64,000 nucleotides of DNA from Candidatus Aminicenantes bacterium UBA6072 (GTDB lineage Bacteria > Acidobacteriota > Aminicenantia > UBA2199): positions 433,759 through 497,758 of the forward strand of contig DIXU01000001.1 of assembly GCA_002436105.1 (NCBI GenBank). Reading direction: 5' to 3'. A program made the translations under genes and the position numbers. Shown here piece after piece: positions 1-8,176 of this stretch (position 1 is the stretch's first letter; every line of letters starts with the position of its first letter). Under the pieces are notes generated by a model that made no database searches, was not told the origin of the DNA, and was given only the letters and a program-made list of their open reading frames with translations.

Positions 1-2
1 AT

Positions 3-485
3 TCTTCCTATTACCGCGCGCAGGCGCTGCATGTTTTCGAGAAGATCCCCGGGATCGTGAAAAAACCCGGCCCGAAATTCGTGCTGGCGCACGTGTTCAG
101 CCCCCATGCGCCGTTTGTCTTCAACCGCGACGGCGGAGCGGCGGCGCCCGAGCACTTCAACGATTATTCCGACCGGAAATACTACCTGGAGCAGTATCTC
201 TACATCAGCCGGAAGACGGTCGAGATGGCGGAGACGATCCTGAAGGAATCCGCCGCCCCGCCCATCATCATCATCCTGTCCGACCATGGCTACCGCGGCT
301 CGATCCAGAAGCCGTTTCTGGACGTCATCCCCGAGGAAGAAAAGAAAAAGGTCTTTCTTGCCCTGCATCTTCCGGGATATCCCGATTCGCGGCTGGACGC
401 GGCGCTTTCGCCCGTCAATGTCTTCCGCGTCATTTTCAACCATTACTTCGGCCAGCAGCTTCCCCTGCAGCCGGATCCGGAATGA
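3..485 (+). CDS. Sulfatase/alkaline-phosphatase-fold protein, C-terminal part (5' end outside window)
   Basis: The frame is open from the first bases of the window, so the gene starts upstream and only about 160 C-terminal residues are seen. It contains HVFSPHAPFVF followed about 65 residues later by ILSDHGYRGS. This pair (a histidine-rich HxxxPHxP segment and an SDHG metal-binding motif) is typical of the C-terminal half of sulfatase-like hydrolases and transferases, including LTA-synthase and phosphoethanolamine-transferase relatives that act at the outer face of the membrane. The catalytic Thr/Ser region and any membrane segments lie outside the window, so the substrate cannot be named. 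Confidence 0.7.
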   Translation, partial: SSYYRAQALHVFEKIPGIVKKPGPKFVLAHVFSPHAPFVFNRDGGAAAPEHFNDYSDRKYYLEQYLYISRKTVEMAETILKESAAPPIIIILSDHGYRGSIQKPFLDVIPEEEKKKVFLALHLPGYPDSRLDAALSPVNVFRVIFNHYFGQQLPLQPDPE

Positions 486-505
486 GCGATCACCCGGCGC
501 ATCCT

Positions 506-531
506 CTCCCGGAACCGGGCCGGGCCGGGAG
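506..531. terminator. Possible hairpin between convergent genes
   Basis: A 7-bp perfect stem (CTCCCGG at 506-512 with CCGGGAG at 525-531) sits in the 55-nt gap between the convergent sulfatase-type gene and cutA. There is no T-tract, so it may be only a weak or bidirectional terminator. Confidence 0.3.
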
Positions 532-540
532 CCATGCGCT

Positions 541-867
541 TCAGGGGCGGGTGTTCTCGTCGATCCAGCCCAGGTAGCGTGAAAAGCCGCGCTCGACGGG
601 CAGCTGGACGATCTCCGGAGTTTCGTAGCCGTGGTTCTGGCGGACGAACTCCTCCAGCTCGCCGTACAGGGCGGCCCGCGTCTTGATCAGCAGCAGCCAT
701 TCGCTGTCCCGGCACGTCTCCCCTTTCCATTTGTAAAAGCTCCTGACGCGCAGTACCTGGATGCAGGCCCCGAGCTTCCGGGACAGCATCTTCGCGGCCA
801 GTTCCTCGGCCTCCTCCTCGCTTGCCACCGTGGTCATCACCACCGCATATCCGCTGCCGTCGTTCAT
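541..867 (-). CDS. cutA: CutA1-type divalent cation tolerance protein
   Basis: This is a small cytoplasmic trimeric protein of 108 aa, the usual CutA1 length. Recognisable family motifs are ACIQVLRVRSFYKWKGE at residues 34-50 and the HGYETPEI variant of HPYExPEI at 79-86. CutA1 proteins resemble PII signalling proteins in fold and were named for copper tolerance, though their true role is unsettled. The gene is convergent with the upstream sulfatase-type gene and divergent from the PP-loop ATPase at 997, so it appears to be transcribed alone. Confidence 0.92.
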   Translation of the reverse strand: MNDGSGYAVVMTTVASEEEAEELAAKMLSRKLGACIQVLRVRSFYKWKGETCRDSEWLLLIKTRAALYGELEEFVRQNHGYETPEIVQLPVERGFSRYLGWIDENTRP

Positions 868-996
868 CGCGCCTCCTCCCCGGGCGCCTTCGCCGCGCGC
901 CCGCCGCTTTCATGCCCCTCATTCTACCCCTGGGGGGTGCAGTAGCCAAGCGCGCGCGTCTCGGCTATAATCAAGGCCGGCAGCCAGGAGGAAAAC

Positions 997-1959
997 ATGC
1001 TGAAAGAGATCAAGGCGGCGGAGTTGGACTGCGAAAAGTTCATCGCGGATCAGGTGCGGGAGATCCGCTCGGCCGTGGGCGAAGGGACGGCGATCAACGC
1101 CCTCTCCGGCGGGGTCGACTCGTCGACGGTGACCATGCTCGGCCACCGCGCCCTGGGCCGGCGGCTGCGCACGGTGTTCATCGAGAACGGGCTGATGCGC
1201 CGCAACGAGGCGCAGCGTGTCCGTGACCTTTTTGGCGCCCTCGGCGTCGAGGTCGAGGTGGTCGACGCCCGCGACGAGTTCTTCACGGCCCTCGCCGGCG
1301 TCACCGATCCCGAAGAGAAGCGCGAGGCCATTACCCAGACGTTCTATAAAAAAGTGTTCGGGCGCATCGTCAGGGAGAGCGGCGCCCGCCATCTCCTGCA
1401 GGGGACGATCCTGACCGACGTCGACGAGACCGTCGCCGGCATCAAGCGCCAGCACAACGTGTTCGCGCAGCTGGGCATCGACCCGCAAACGGCCTTCGGC
1501 TACGGCATCCTGGAGCCTCTGGTCCAACTGCGCAAGGACGGCGTGCGCAAGCTGGGACGCGCCCTCGGCCTGAGCGAGGAGCTCTTCGCCCGCATCCCCT
1601 TCCCGGGCCCGGCGCTGGCGGCGCGGGTCATCGGCGAGGCGACGCGCGAGCGCGTCGAGACGGTGCGCCTGGCCACCGAGGTCGTCGAGGAAGCGCTGGC
1701 CGGCACCCCCGCCTTCCAGTACCTGGCCATCCTGCACGGGGACCGGGTCACCGGCATGCGCGACAACAGGCGCCAGTTCGGCCAGCAGGTCGAGGTGCGC
1801 TGCTGGGACAGCGTCGATGCCCGCGAGGCGACGCCGACGCGGCTTTCTTTCGACGTGCTGGAGAGGATCGCCGCCGGCATCCTGGAGCGCGTTCCCGGCG
1901 TGGTCTCGGTCACATACAACATCGCCCCCAAGCCGCCGTCGACCATCGAGGCGGTCTGA
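997..1959 (+). CDS. Stand-alone GMP synthase ATP pyrophosphatase domain (GuaA C-terminal type)
   Basis: The 320-aa protein has the N-type ATP-PPase P-loop SGGVDSS at residues 37-43 and ends with NIAPKPPSTIEAV, matching the KPPATIEW end of GMP synthetase. It lacks the roughly 200-aa class I glutaminase domain that precedes this part in ordinary bacterial GuaA. Archaea use a split GuaAa/GuaAb arrangement, and many anaerobic bacteria carry a separate paralog often labelled ExsB-like. The start is supported by AGGAGG at 986-991. The normal VDxGLxRxxE segment reads IENGLMRRNE, so it may be a paralog rather than the cell's XMP aminase. No glutaminase gene is adjacent. A methyltransferase gene follows after 7 nt. 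Confidence 0.85.
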   Translation: MLKEIKAAELDCEKFIADQVREIRSAVGEGTAINALSGGVDSSTVTMLGHRALGRRLRTVFIENGLMRRNEAQRVRDLFGALGVEVEVVDARDEFFTALAGVTDPEEKREAITQTFYKKVFGRIVRESGARHLLQGTILTDVDETVAGIKRQHNVFAQLGIDPQTAFGYGILEPLVQLRKDGVRKLGRALGLSEELFARIPFPGPALAARVIGEATRERVETVRLATEVVEEALAGTPAFQYLAILHGDRVTGMRDNRRQFGQQVEVRCWDSVDAREATPTRLSFDVLERIAAGILERVPGVVSVTYNIAPKPPSTIEAV

Positions 1960-1966
1960 GGAAACA

Positions 1967-2836
1967 ATGAAGCTCGCCTTCCGCCAGCGCGTTGCCGGCC
2001 TGCGGCGCAGGCTGCGCCGGCTCGGGAACGGGCCGACCTGGAAAAGGATTCTCAGCCATCCGTCGCCGCAAATCGCCGCCATCGGCCGGGCGCTGCGGGA
2101 AACCGGTTCCGGGCGGCTGGACGCGGAGGAACGCCCGCGGGTGCAGGCCATTGAGGACCGGCGGCAATCCCTGCTGCGATCGAGCGCCGCCGTCACCTTC
2201 CTCGATTATGGCGCGGGAAACCCCGGCTCCGGCCGCACCGAGGCCCAGATGCTGGGGGGAGTCGCCACGACCCTTCCGGTCTCGACCATCTGCGGATCGA
2301 GCAAGTCACCCTTCTGGGCGCTTCTCCTGTTCAAGATGATCCGCGCGCTGGAGCCGCGCTCCTGCCTGGAGCTGGGCACTTGCCTGGGAATATCCGCCGC
2401 TTACCAGGCAACGGCCCTCGCGCTCAACGGCCGCGGCCGCCTGATCACGATCGAGGGGGCGCGGGACGTCGCGGCCATCGCCGGGGAAACCATGCAAGGG
2501 CTGGGCTTGAGCGGTTTTGCCCAGGTCAGGATCGGCCCGTTTCATGAAAGCCTGGCGCCGGCCCTGGAAGCGGCCAGGCCCGTCGATTTCCTGTTCAACG
2601 ACGGCCATCACGACGGCAAGGCCCTGCTGAGATATTTCCAGCTGGCATTCCCCTATATGGCGGAGGAGTCGATCGTCGTTTTCGACGACATCGCCTGGTC
2701 CAGGGACATGCGGGCGGCCTGGAGGGAGATCGGGCGCGACAAGCGGGTGGCGGTCACCATCGACCTGGGCGTGATTGGCGTCGCCCTCCTGTCAAAGGGC
2801 CTCAGCCGGCAGGCGTTTTCCCTGGTCTGGCCCTGA
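1967..2836 (+). CDS. Class I SAM-dependent methyltransferase
   Basis: The 289-aa protein has a Rossmann-type SAM motif I (CLELGTCLGIS, about residues 133-143), an acidic motif II region (ITIEGA), and FLFNDGHHDG followed by VFDDIAW. That arrangement resembles catechol O-methyltransferase/MDMT-type O-methyltransferases. The first 70 residues are basic and probably helical. The ATG at 1967 lies 7 nt after the stop of the PP-loop ATPase gene, with GAGGAAAC as a weak Shine-Dalgarno sequence, so the two are probably co-transcribed. The substrate is unknown. Confidence 0.8.
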   Translation: MKLAFRQRVAGLRRRLRRLGNGPTWKRILSHPSPQIAAIGRALRETGSGRLDAEERPRVQAIEDRRQSLLRSSAAVTFLDYGAGNPGSGRTEAQMLGGVATTLPVSTICGSSKSPFWALLLFKMIRALEPRSCLELGTCLGISAAYQATALALNGRGRLITIEGARDVAAIAGETMQGLGLSGFAQVRIGPFHESLAPALEAARPVDFLFNDGHHDGKALLRYFQLAFPYMAEESIVVFDDIAWSRDMRAAWREIGRDKRVAVTIDLGVIGVALLSKGLSRQAFSLVWP

Positions 2837-2896
2837 CGGGAGATCCCGCAGCCATTCCGCAGGCCGTTGCCGGTAAACGAAGCGGCGTGAGCCGGG

Positions 2897-3409
2897 CTAC
2901 TCTTCGGCTATTCTCTTTTTCTCCAGGCGGCCGTGGATGGCGTTGACCGCCATCAGCGCCGCCGAGCCATACCACTCCTTCAACTCCATCACCAAGCTGC
3001 CGGCTTTGACGGCCGGGTCGGTCCCGGCAAGCGCCTCGGCCTCGGCGAGCGAATCGACGCAAAAGAGGTAGATGCCGCGCAGCTCGCCGTCGTCCAGAAA
3101 AGGGCCGGCCAGGGCAAGCTTCCCATCGCTGGCCAGCCTTTCGATGTTCTCCAGGTGAGCCCGCTGCAGTTCCTTGGCCTGCCCGGGATCGGCCGGCCGG
3201 TTGGGCCCGCGCTTCAGGAAAGCCATGACGTATTTCCTCATCCCGTATTCATCGCCGCCGAATTCCCTGGCGGCCGGCTCGTCGAAAGCCCGGCCGGCAA
3301 GGTACCTGAGCAGCGGCGACTCGGGATCCTTCTTTGCGCCCGCTGTCCCGCCGATCGACGACAAGGCAAGAAAAGCCAGGCCGAGTAACAGCATCCCACT
3401 CTTCATCAT
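2897..3409 (-). CDS. Secreted YciI-like domain protein
   Basis: The roughly 170-aa protein begins with a hydrophobic signal peptide (LLLLGLAFLALSSIGG). The remainder, with HLENIERLASDGKLALAGPF and GIYLFCVDSLAEAEAL, fits the YCII-related dimeric alpha-beta barrel fold, here exported rather than cytoplasmic. Two adjacent ATG codons (3409 and 3406) follow a GGGGGA ribosome site, and either could start the protein. Function is unknown. YciI relatives include dehalogenase-like and small monooxygenase-like proteins. Confidence 0.7.
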   Translation of the reverse strand: MMKSGMLLLGLAFLALSSIGGTAGAKKDPESPLLRYLAGRAFDEPAAREFGGDEYGMRKYVMAFLKRGPNRPADPGQAKELQRAHLENIERLASDGKLALAGPFLDDGELRGIYLFCVDSLAEAEALAGTDPAVKAGSLVMELKEWYGSAALMAVNAIHGRLEKKRIAEE

Positions 3410-3453
3410 TTCCCCCTGTTCCAGCGGCGGCCGCCATGAGCCCTGCCAAACCG

Positions 3454-4917
3454 CTATTTTTTTGTCATCTCGCCCAGGGGAACGCCGAGGGCCTTGGCCA
3501 CGCCCGCGCCATAGGCCGGGTCGGCCTTCAGGCAGTTGCCGATGTGGCGCATCCAGATCTCGCGCGGCGCGCCGGCGATGTCCCGGGCGGTGTTGGCGAA
3601 AAGCAACTCCTGCTTCTCCGGCCCCATCAGCCGGAACAGCATGCCGGGCTGGGTGTAATAGTCGTCGTCGTCCTTGCGGAAATCCCAGCGGTCGGCGGCG
3701 CCGGAAAGGGCCAGGGGCGGTTCGGCGAACTCGGGCTGCTGCTGCCACTCGCCGAAGCTGTTGGGCTCGTAGCCCTTGGTGCTGCCGTAGTTGCCGTCGA
3801 CGCGCATGGAGCCGTCGCGGTGAAAGCTGTGATAGGGGCAGCGCGGAGCGTTGACCGGGATCTGGTGATGGTTGACGCCGAGACGGTAACGCTGGGCGTC
3901 GCCGTAGGAGAAAAGCCGCCCCTGCAGCATCTTGTCGGGCGAGAAGCCGATGCCGGGGACGATGTTGGCCGGGTTGAATGCGGCCTGCTCGACGTCGGCG
4001 AAATAGTTCTCCGGGTTGCGGTTCAGCTCCATTACCCCGACCTCGATCAGCGGATAATCCTTCTTGAGCCAGACCTTGGTCAGGTCGAAGGGATGGAACT
4101 TGTAGGTGGCCGCGTCCTTCTCGGGCATGACCTGCACGAAGAACGTCCAGCGCGGGAAATCTTTCTTCTCGATGCTTTCATAGAGATCGCGCTGGTGGCT
4201 CTCCCGGTCCTTGGCGATAATCGCCTGGGCCTCCTCGTCGCTGAGGTTCTTGATGCCCTGCTGGGTGCGCAGGTGGAACTTCACCCAATAACGCTCGTTC
4301 TTGTCGTTGATGAAGCTGAACGTGTGGCTGCCGAAGCCGTGCATGTGGCGGTAGCTGGCTGGGATGCCGCGGTCGCTCATGACGACGGTCACCTGGTGCA
4401 GCGCCTCGGGCAGCGAGCTCCAGAAATCCCAGTTGTTCAGGGCGCTGCGCATGTTGGTGCGCGGGTCTCTTTTTACCGCGTGGTTGAGGTCGGGGAACTT
4501 CAGCGGGTCGCGCAGGAAGAAGACCGGCGTGTTGTTGCCCACCAGGTCCCAGTTTCCCTCCTCGGTGTAGAATTTCAGGGCAAAGCCGCGGATGTCGCGC
4601 TCGGCGTCGGCGGCGCCGCGCTCGCCGGCCACGGTGGAGAAGCGGGCGAACATTTCAGTCTTTTTCCCCACTTCCGAGAAGATCCTGGCCCGGGTATAGC
4701 GGGTGATGTCGTGGGTGACGGTGAAGGTGCCGAAAGCGCCCGAGCCCTTGGCGTGCATGCGGCGCTCGGGGATCACCTCGCGGTCGAAATGGGCCAGTTT
4801 TTCCAGGAACCAGACGTCCTGGAGCAGAACCGGGCCGCGCGGGCCCGCCGTCATGGTGTTCTGGTTGTCGACGACCGGCGCGCCGTTGCGCGTGGTCAGT
4901 TTTTTCTTTTCCTTCAT
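3454..4917 (-). CDS. katA: Monofunctional haem catalase (KatA type)
   Basis: This is a small-subunit haem catalase of 487 aa that dismutates hydrogen peroxide. The catalytic histidine lies in VIPERRMHAKGSGAFG (His55), the distal asparagine in LVGNNTPVFFLRDP, and the proximal haem-ligand tyrosine in RLFSYGDAQRYRLG. The N-terminal NGAPVVDNQNTMTAGPRGP is the usual signature. No signal peptide is seen, so it is cytoplasmic. Its ATG overlaps the stop of perR by the sequence ATGA (4914-4917), so the two genes form a translationally coupled operon and the catalase is expected to answer to peroxide through PerR. Confidence 0.97.
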   Translation of the reverse strand: MKEKKKLTTRNGAPVVDNQNTMTAGPRGPVLLQDVWFLEKLAHFDREVIPERRMHAKGSGAFGTFTVTHDITRYTRARIFSEVGKKTEMFARFSTVAGERGAADAERDIRGFALKFYTEEGNWDLVGNNTPVFFLRDPLKFPDLNHAVKRDPRTNMRSALNNWDFWSSLPEALHQVTVVMSDRGIPASYRHMHGFGSHTFSFINDKNERYWVKFHLRTQQGIKNLSDEEAQAIIAKDRESHQRDLYESIEKKDFPRWTFFVQVMPEKDAATYKFHPFDLTKVWLKKDYPLIEVGVMELNRNPENYFADVEQAAFNPANIVPGIGFSPDKMLQGRLFSYGDAQRYRLGVNHHQIPVNAPRCPYHSFHRDGSMRVDGNYGSTKGYEPNSFGEWQQQPEFAEPPLALSGAADRWDFRKDDDDYYTQPGMLFRLMGPEKQELLFANTARDIAGAPREIWMRHIGNCLKADPAYGAGVAKALGVPLGEMTKK

Positions 4918-5387
4918 TTTTTTCTCCTTGTCGGCATGGTTTTCGTTTTATTCTTGCTGCATTCGGGACAAGTCCCGAAAAAATCAAGGCGGAAGGTCTT
5001 GATCTCGAAGCCGCTCGCGGCGGCGGCCTCCCGGGTCATGTCGCCCAAACTCCCCAGCTCGGGGTCAATGATCCTGCCGCAGGCCAGGCAAACGATGTGC
5101 GGGTGGGGGTAAGGTTTCCTGCCGTCGTAGCGGCTGCCTCCGTCGGCGAAGGCGATCTCGCAGGCCTCGCCCAGCGACTTGACCAGCTGGACGGTGCGGT
5201 AGACCGTCGCCGGGCTGATGCCGGGAAAGCGGCGCTTCAAGCGCCGCCAGATGCCGTCGGCTCCCGGATGGTCCTCGCTCTCGGCCAGCAACCGCATGAT
5301 GGCCAGGCGCTGCGGCGTCAGCTTCAATCCCGAGGCCTTGAGCTTGGCGGCCATGGCATCCAGGCGTTTCCGGGCAGTCGCACTCAT
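4914..5387 (-). CDS. perR: Fur-family peroxide regulator (PerR-like)
   Basis: The 157-aa protein has a winged helix at the N-terminus (LKLTPQRLAIMRLLAE, then GISPATVYRTVQLVKSLGE). The Fur metal-binding half follows, with HPHIVCLACGRIIDPE and a second CxxC in FFGTCPECS that forms the structural zinc site. The gene directly precedes katA and overlaps it by 4 nt, which favours a PerR role over iron-sensing Fur. The start was set at ATG 5387, preceded by GAGAGGAATT. An upstream in-frame extension would run through the operator and was rejected. Autoregulation is likely because a near-perfect Fur-type box lies just upstream. Confidence 0.9.
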   Translation of the reverse strand: MSATARKRLDAMAAKLKASGLKLTPQRLAIMRLLAESEDHPGADGIWRRLKRRFPGISPATVYRTVQLVKSLGEACEIAFADGGSRYDGRKPYPHPHIVCLACGRIIDPELGSLGDMTREAAAASGFEIKTFRLDFFGTCPECSKNKTKTMPTRRKK

Positions 5388-5401
5388 GATAATTCCTCTC
5401 A

Positions 5402-5420
5402 ATTGAGAATTATTATCAAT
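5402..5420. promoter_or_regulatory. Fur/PerR-type operator upstream of perR-katA
   Basis: ATTGAGAATTATTATCAAT is a 19-bp palindrome with a single mismatched pair. It fits the 7-1-7 Fur/PerR box pattern and lies about 15 nt before the perR start. Binding would block expression of perR and katA, consistent with autorepression relieved by peroxide. Confidence 0.8.
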
Positions 5421-5481
5421 ATTAGCCGAAGGGAATCCGAATGTCAAGGGGCACGGGAAACTATTTCCGGCCGGCCGCGGA

Positions 5482-6240
5482 TTATTTCTCGGCCACGACC
5501 AGCATCTCGAAATCCTCGGTGGTCAGCTGGTCGCCGCGGCTGAAGGCTCCGAGACGGGCGCCAAAAATATCAATCGCCTTGAATCCCAGCGACTTCAGCA
5601 GCCAGGTGATCTCGCTGGGAACGTAGTAGCGCTCGTTGCAGGATAATTCCTTCTTGTTGCCATGATCGTCGACGAAGGTGGTGAGGTTATGGTCGCGGAA
5701 GGTCATCAGGTCGAAGGAGTTGTCCCGATACTCGGCATTGCCTTCCCGCTTGTCGGCGGCCAGGAACTCCTTGACCGAGTGGAACAGGGGGAACAGGCCG
5801 TTGAGGGTGGTGAAGATGAACTTCCCGCCCGGTTTGAGCGCCCGCGCCGCCCCCTGGAGAATGGCATAGTTCATCTCGTCGGTCTCCATCAGCGGAAAAG
5901 CGCCCTCGCACAACATGATCGCCAGGTCGAACTCGGCGGCAAAGGGCAGATCTCTGGCATCGCAGCGGCGGAAATCGATGCCCAGCCCGGCAGCGGCCGC
6001 CTTTTCCCCCGCCCGCTTCAGCTGCGATTCCGAAAGGTCGATCCCGGTGACGGAATATCCCCGCCGCGCCAGCTCGATGGCGTGGCGGCCGGTGCCGCAG
6101 CCGATGTCCAGGATCCTCGTCGCCTTGTCGCCCCCGGTCTCCTTCTCGATGAAATCGCACTCGCCGGCCGTCCCCTGGGTGAAACTTTCCCTGTCGTAAT
6201 TCTCGCCGTAATCCGTGAACAATTCCTCGTACCATTGCAC
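5482..6240 (-). CDS. SAM-dependent methyltransferase, YcgJ/UbiE-like
   Basis: The 252-aa cytoplasmic protein has a clear SAM motif I (ILDIGCGTGRHAIELARRG), motif II (VTGIDLSESQLKRA), DARDLPF, and the post-motif ALKPGGKFIFTTL. The N-terminus WYEELFTDYGENYDRESF resembles methyltransferases named as SAM-dependent without a fixed substrate. It is followed after about 34 nt by the Asp/Glu racemase gene in the transcription-upstream direction, so all three genes from 7701 down to 5482 could be one transcript. Confidence 0.85.
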   Translation of the reverse strand: MQWYEELFTDYGENYDRESFTQGTAGECDFIEKETGGDKATRILDIGCGTGRHAIELARRGYSVTGIDLSESQLKRAGEKAAAAGLGIDFRRCDARDLPFAAEFDLAIMLCEGAFPLMETDEMNYAILQGAARALKPGGKFIFTTLNGLFPLFHSVKEFLAADKREGNAEYRDNSFDLMTFRDHNLTTFVDDHGNKKELSCNERYYVPSEITWLLKSLGFKAIDIFGARLGAFSRGDQLTTEDFEMLVVAEK

Positions 6241-6274
6241 CGTTATTTCTCCCGGGCCGCCATGAGGGGCTTTT

Positions 6275-6976
6275 TCAATTCCCGTCGCCCAGTGCCAGGT
6301 CGACCGCGGCGCGGGCGTGGATCGCCGTGGTGTCGAAAAGGGGGATCGCTCCCCGCTTCGGCTTGACCAGCAGCGGGATCTCGGTGCAGCCCAGGATGAT
6401 GCCCTCGGCCCCCTGCCGCGCCAGGCTGTCGATCACCCGCCAGTAGGCGTTCCGGGAAGCCCGGCGGATGACCCCCCGCGACAGCTCGTCCATGATGACC
6501 TTGTGAACCCTTTCCCGCTCCGGCTTCTCCGGGACCAGGACCTCGATGCCGTGCCGATCCCGCAGCCGCCCCTTGTAGAACTCCTCCTCCATGGTGAAGC
6601 GGGTCCCCAGCAGACCGACCTTCTTCAGCCCGGCCTTTTTGATCTCGGCGGCCGTGGCGTCGGCGATGTGCAGCAGGGGGATGGAGATCTCGCGGTCGAT
6701 CTCGGCGACGAAACGGTGCATGGTGTTGGTGCACAGCACGAGGAAGTCGGCGCCGCCCTTCTCGATGGCCCGCGAGGCGTCGAGCATGTAGCCCAGCACC
6801 CGGTCCCACTCGCCGCGCTCCATGTGCGGTTCCACCTCGCCGAAGTCGACCGACACCATGACGCTTTTCGCGGAATGGTTGCCGCCCAGCCTCTCCCTGG
6901 CCATCTCGTTGATTGACTTGTAATAGACGAGCGATGACTCGCTGGTCATGCCGCCCAGAAGCCCGATCGTTTTCAT
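6275..6976 (-). CDS. Aspartate/glutamate racemase family protein, copy 2
   Basis: The 233-aa protein starts MKTIGLLGGMTSESS, as cofactor-independent aspartate racemases (YgeA/RacD family) do. The two catalytic cysteines are seen in VLCTNTMH and ILGCTEIPLL. The ATG at 6976 follows GGAGGGAAA, so the ten-residue upstream extension was rejected. It is a close paralog of the gene at 7009-7701 and lies 32 nt downstream of it, a tandem duplication. Members interconvert L- and D-aspartate or glutamate. The substrate here is not determined. Confidence 0.9.
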   Translation of the reverse strand: MKTIGLLGGMTSESSLVYYKSINEMARERLGGNHSAKSVMVSVDFGEVEPHMERGEWDRVLGYMLDASRAIEKGGADFLVLCTNTMHRFVAEIDREISIPLLHIADATAAEIKKAGLKKVGLLGTRFTMEEEFYKGRLRDRHGIEVLVPEKPERERVHKVIMDELSRGVIRRASRNAYWRVIDSLARQGAEGIILGCTEIPLLVKPKRGAIPLFDTTAIHARAAVDLALGDGN

Positions 6977-7008
6977 TTTCCCTCCGCTAGGCGCCCGCCT
7001 CGCCATCC

Positions 7009-7701
7009 TCAGCGCAGGGCGAAATCCACGGCGGCGCGGGCGTGGATCGCCGTGGTGTCGAACAGCGGCACGGCGCCCTGGTCCTGCCTGATCAGCAGCG
7101 GCAGCTCGGTGCAGCCGAGGATGATCGCCTGGGCGCCGCGGGCCACGAGGCCGTCGATAGCCCGCCAGACCGCTTCCCCCGACCCGGGATCGACGACGCC
7201 GAGGGCCAGCTCGTCGATGATGATGCGGTGGATGCGCTCGCGATCCTCCTTTTCCGGTACCAGCGCCTCGATGCCGTGCCGCTCGCGCAGCCGGCCCCTG
7301 AAAAACTCCTCCTCCATGGTGAAGCGCGTCCCCAGCAGGCCGACCTTGCGCAGGCCGACCTTGCGGATCTCCTCGGCGACGGCGTCGACGATATGGACGA
7401 TGGGGATGCTGACCCCGCGGCCGATCTCGTCAGCGAGCTTGTGGGCCGTGTTGGCGCAGAGAACCAGCAGGTCGGCGCCGCCGCGCTCGATCGCCTGCGC
7501 CGCCTTCAGCAGGATCGCCAGCACCCCGTCCCAGTCGCCGCGCTCGGTCAACGGCTGGACGTCGGCGAAATTCACCGAGACCATGACGCTTCTTGCCGAA
7601 TTGTGCCCGCCGAGCCGCGCCCGGACCAGTTCGTTGACCAGCTGGTAATACACCAATGAAGACTCGCAGGTGATCCCCCCCAAAAGCCCGATGGTTTTCA
7701 T
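7009..7701 (-). CDS. Aspartate/glutamate racemase family protein, copy 1
   Basis: The 230-aa protein starts MKTIGLLGGITCESS and has the catalytic cysteine pair in VLCANTAHK and ILGCTELPLL, the hallmark of PLP-independent aspartate/glutamate racemases. It aligns end to end with its downstream neighbour. Both keep the active-site cysteines, so both are probably active. A Shine-Dalgarno-like GGGAGAAAGCGA precedes the ATG. Confidence 0.9.
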   Translation of the reverse strand: MKTIGLLGGITCESSLVYYQLVNELVRARLGGHNSARSVMVSVNFADVQPLTERGDWDGVLAILLKAAQAIERGGADLLVLCANTAHKLADEIGRGVSIPIVHIVDAVAEEIRKVGLRKVGLLGTRFTMEEEFFRGRLRERHGIEALVPEKEDRERIHRIIIDELALGVVDPGSGEAVWRAIDGLVARGAQAIILGCTELPLLIRQDQGAVPLFDTTAIHARAAVDFALR

Positions 7702-7792
7702 TCGCTTTCTCCCGGAACCGATCGGTCATTATAGCAGAAAATTCGCAGCGCTGCCGCCGGTCCTGGGAACAGGGGCTTTCCCCGGCGGCGGC

Positions 7793-8152
7793 CTACGGCC
7801 GCGCCGCCCTGTACCGGTCCCTGAGCAGGGCGGCCAGGCTGAGCAGCGGGGTCAATACCAGCAGCAAGGCGTAGGCGACGGTCCCCTTCTCCTCCAGGCG
7901 CGGGAACCGGCCCGCGATCGCCCAGACGGCCAGGACGAGCAGCGCCAGGTTGCCGATCGCCAGCGCCGATCTCGCGACGGTTCTCCTTGACGACCGCATG
8001 AGCACGATCAAGCTGCCGGGCGGCACCAGCAGCGCCAGCAGCATCAGTGCCAGGAAAGGAATCCCCGCGGGCGGACCGTCGACGATGAGAACCAGGACCG
8101 TGAAGGCGAACAGCGCCAGGCTGAACAGCACGGCGATCGTTTTCATGATCAT
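7793..8152 (-). CDS. Small integral membrane protein, unknown
   Basis: The 119-aa protein is dominated by hydrophobic segments. Roughly four helices can be drawn (residues 5-24, 30-50, 63-82, 92-110), with a basic RSSRRT loop after the second. A GGGAGGG site precedes ATG 8152, and a second ATG six nt later is also possible. It lies 24 nt downstream of another small membrane protein gene on the same strand. No family was recognised. Confidence 0.65.
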   Translation of the reverse strand: MIMKTIAVLFSLALFAFTVLVLIVDGPPAGIPFLALMLLALLVPPGSLIVLMRSSRRTVARSALAIGNLALLVLAVWAIAGRFPRLEEKGTVAYALLLVLTPLLSLAALLRDRYRAARP

Positions 8153-8176
8153 GCTTGTTTTCCCTCCCGGATCACG

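Noticed and set aside
3334..5112. 592-codon open frame on the plus strand
   Set aside because: It lies antisense to katA and perR and reflects GC-rich codon use. No known domain is seen.
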